Assembly (NCBI GenBank): GCA_017471925.1
Contig: JAFURM010000053.1
Span: 1 to 64,000, forward strand
From: Bacteroides sp.
GTDB lineage: Bacteria; Bacteroidota; Bacteroidia; Bacteroidales; Bacteroidaceae
DNA length: 64,000 bases
Direction: 5' to 3'
Shown here in pieces: positions 62,780-64,000 of this stretch (its first letter is position 1; the number at the start of each line of letters is the position of its first letter). Both the position numbers and the translations under genes were made by a program. The notes under the pieces were generated by a model. It saw only the letters and a program-made list of their open reading frames with translations. It did not search any database and was not told where the DNA came from.

Positions 62780-62895
62780 ACGGCCACACCGTTACATGGC
62801 CAACGCCACATCGTTATACAGGTAACGCTACGTCGTTATCTGATTAACGCTGCGCCTATATGTATAAAACGCTGCGCCTATATATATAATAAGGT
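62779..62895. repeat. 22-nt periodic array after gldH, 5 units
   Basis: AACG begins at 62802, 62824, 62846 and 62868, exactly 22 nt apart, with a first unit 23 nt earlier at 62779. Early units contain CACATCGTTAT-type sequence and later ones GCTGCGCCTATAT. Palindromic pieces GTTA/TAAC alternate. It starts at the gldH stop codon, so it lies in a 3' UTR. Confidence 0.8.
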
Positions 62896-62934
62896 GTAGC
62901 GGGCAGAGTGTGGCTTGACGTATAAACAAAACAA

Positions 62935-62990
62935 GGCACGGACAACGCGGGATGTACGGTAAGCACCGTTTCATCCGCGTAGTCCGTGCC
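62935..62990. terminator. strong bidirectional hairpin
   Basis: GGCACGGACAACGCGGGATG (62935-62954) pairs with CATCCGCGTAGTCCGTGCC (62972-62990). An inner ACGGT-ACCGT stem is nested in the loop. It lies between convergent gldH and the M13 peptidase gene. It has the same outer GGCACGGA/TCCGTGCC as the hairpin at 24203-24258. Confidence 0.75.
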
Positions 62991-63025
62991 TAAACTTTCA
63001 GGTAGATGCGAAAGGGGGAGTCGTA

Positions 63026-64000
63026 TTACCAAATGGAGACGCGCTCCTCTTCGGGAATAAAGAGAGGATCGTTCTCGGTGATGCCGAAGGCTTCATACCA
63101 GGCGTTGATGTGGGGCAGTGCTCCGTCCACACGCCACTTGCCCAGTGAGTGCACATCGGTGATGGTCAGCTGGAGAGCTGCCTCAGGACGGATGTTGCCG
63201 GCCCATACGCCGGAGTAGGCCAGGAAGAAGCGCTGTTCGGGCGTGAAGCCGTCCTTGACAGGCAGGGGAGCATTGGCCGTAGCGTTCTTGAACGCCTGGA
63301 AGGCCACTTGCAGGCCACCGTGGTCGGCTATGTTCTCGCCCAACGTCATCTTGCCGTTGGCATGTACGCCGGGAGCCACCTGGATGCTGTCGAAGAAGTT
63401 CACCATCACGTCGGCACGCTCCTTGAAGTGCTTGGCATCCTCCTCGGTCCACCACTCCTTCATGTTGCCCTCCTTGTCATAGAGGCGGCCCTGGTCGTCG
63501 AAGCCGTGGGTCATCTCGTGTCCGATGACTACACCGATGGCGCCATAGTTGAAGGCATCGTCGGCATTCATGTCAAAGAAGGGATATTGCAGGATGCCTG
63601 CGGGGAAGCAGATTTCGTTGGTCGTGGGGTTGTAGTAGGCATTCACCGTCTGCGGTGTCATGTGCCACTCGTCCTTGTCTACGGGCTTTCCGGCCTTGGC
63701 CATCATCTCGTCCATGCCCCATACGCTGGCACGCTTGATGTTCTCCCAATAGGAGTCGTTCTTGATTTCCAGGGTGGAATAGTCCTTCCACTTGTCGGGG
63801 TAGCCGATCTTCACGTGGAAAGTGGCCAGCTTTTCCTGTGCCTTCAGCTTGGTGGAGTCGCTCATCCAGGTCAGGTTGTCGATGCGTTGGCTCAGGCTGG
63901 TCTGCAGGTTCTTCACGAGCGTCACCATGCGTTCCTTGGCGGCTGCGGGGAAGTATTTCTCCACATACATTTGTCCGATGGCTTCGCCCAGCACGCCGCT
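63026..64000 (-). CDS. M13-family metallopeptidase, 3' part (runs off the window)
   Basis: About 325 residues of a neprilysin/PepO-type enzyme whose 5' end is beyond the right edge. The active site GHEMTHGFDDQGR (HExxH), the second zinc segment ENIADHGGLQVAF and the C-terminal RFFLAYSGVWAGNIRPEA are present. The end is VSIW rather than the more usual C-x-x-W type. It is secreted or lipid-anchored in Bacteroides relatives, but its signal peptide is not visible here. It cleaves small peptides. Confidence 0.92.
   Translation of the reverse strand, partial: SGVLGEAIGQMYVEKYFPAAAKERMVTLVKNLQTSLSQRIDNLTWMSDSTKLKAQEKLATFHVKIGYPDKWKDYSTLEIKNDSYWENIKRASVWGMDEMMAKAGKPVDKDEWHMTPQTVNAYYNPTTNEICFPAGILQYPFFDMNADDAFNYGAIGVVIGHEMTHGFDDQGRLYDKEGNMKEWWTEEDAKHFKERADVMVNFFDSIQVAPGVHANGKMTLGENIADHGGLQVAFQAFKNATANAPLPVKDGFTPEQRFFLAYSGVWAGNIRPEAALQLTITDVHSLGKWRVDGALPHINAWYEAFGITENDPLFIPEEERVSIW

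Overview
The window looks like chromosomal DNA of a gut Bacteroides or a close relative in the Bacteroidales. Evidence: many genes are preceded by the Bacteroides-type -7 box (TAnnTTTG, often with TTG about 20 bp upstream). There is a one-piece hybrid two-component regulator, a GldH lipoprotein, BACON and BspA-like repeat domains, secreted GH2 and GH43 enzymes, a bile-salt-hydrolase-type enzyme, an M64-type peptidase, and an apgM-like gene in the threonine operon. No rRNA, tRNA or CRISPR array was seen.

Layout. 1-5611 is low-GC accessory DNA. It holds a surface lipoprotein/M64 peptidase gene broken by a one-base frameshift, a small lipoprotein with the same C-terminal motif, transposase-end remnants in inverted orientation on both sides, and two palindrome arrays. 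5612-13126 holds an unknown gene, a large GH2 enzyme, a DUF5010-like lipoprotein and a choloylglycine-hydrolase-family enzyme. 13242-16732 holds rtcB, remnants of a SLOG-type gene and of another gene, a W-x-x-L-S repeat protein, and a 173-bp foldback element. 16733-24096 is a tight six-gene minus-strand operon: WYL regulator, RhuM-Fic protein, DEDDh exonuclease, DUF262-DUF1524 protein, second DUF262 protein, and a peptidyl-arginine/agmatine-deiminase-like protein. This is the best candidate here for an uncharacterised defence system.

24203-31710 is housekeeping: mscS, corA, and thrA, an apgM-like putative homoserine kinase and thrC, behind a threonine-rich leader peptide and an attenuator hairpin. 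31814-38441 holds a second GH2, a BatD-like protein, a GH43 lipoprotein, and a small regulator/membrane-protein pair. 38704-49001 holds radA, an FAD oxidoreductase, an HTCS regulator with no SusC/SusD pair nearby, an Lrp/AsnC regulator divergent from an O-acetylhomoserine sulfhydrylase, and mnmA. 49041-52225 is a LuxR-type protein with a His-rich linker followed by a TonB-dependent receptor. 52250-57369 is a four-gene minus-strand operon led by metA, which has Glu111 and so is probably an O-acetyltransferase that fits the sulfhydrylase at 46522. 57815-64000 holds an HU-like protein, metF, holB, a ricT/PSP1 protein, gldH and the 3' part of an M13 peptidase gene.

The most unusual non-coding signal is a class of intergenic arrays. 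Seven loci each carry about four or five palindromic units at a fixed 21-22 nt spacing. The sequence is unrelated from locus to locus, but the period is the same. They lie in promoter-proximal, 5' UTR and 3' UTR positions.
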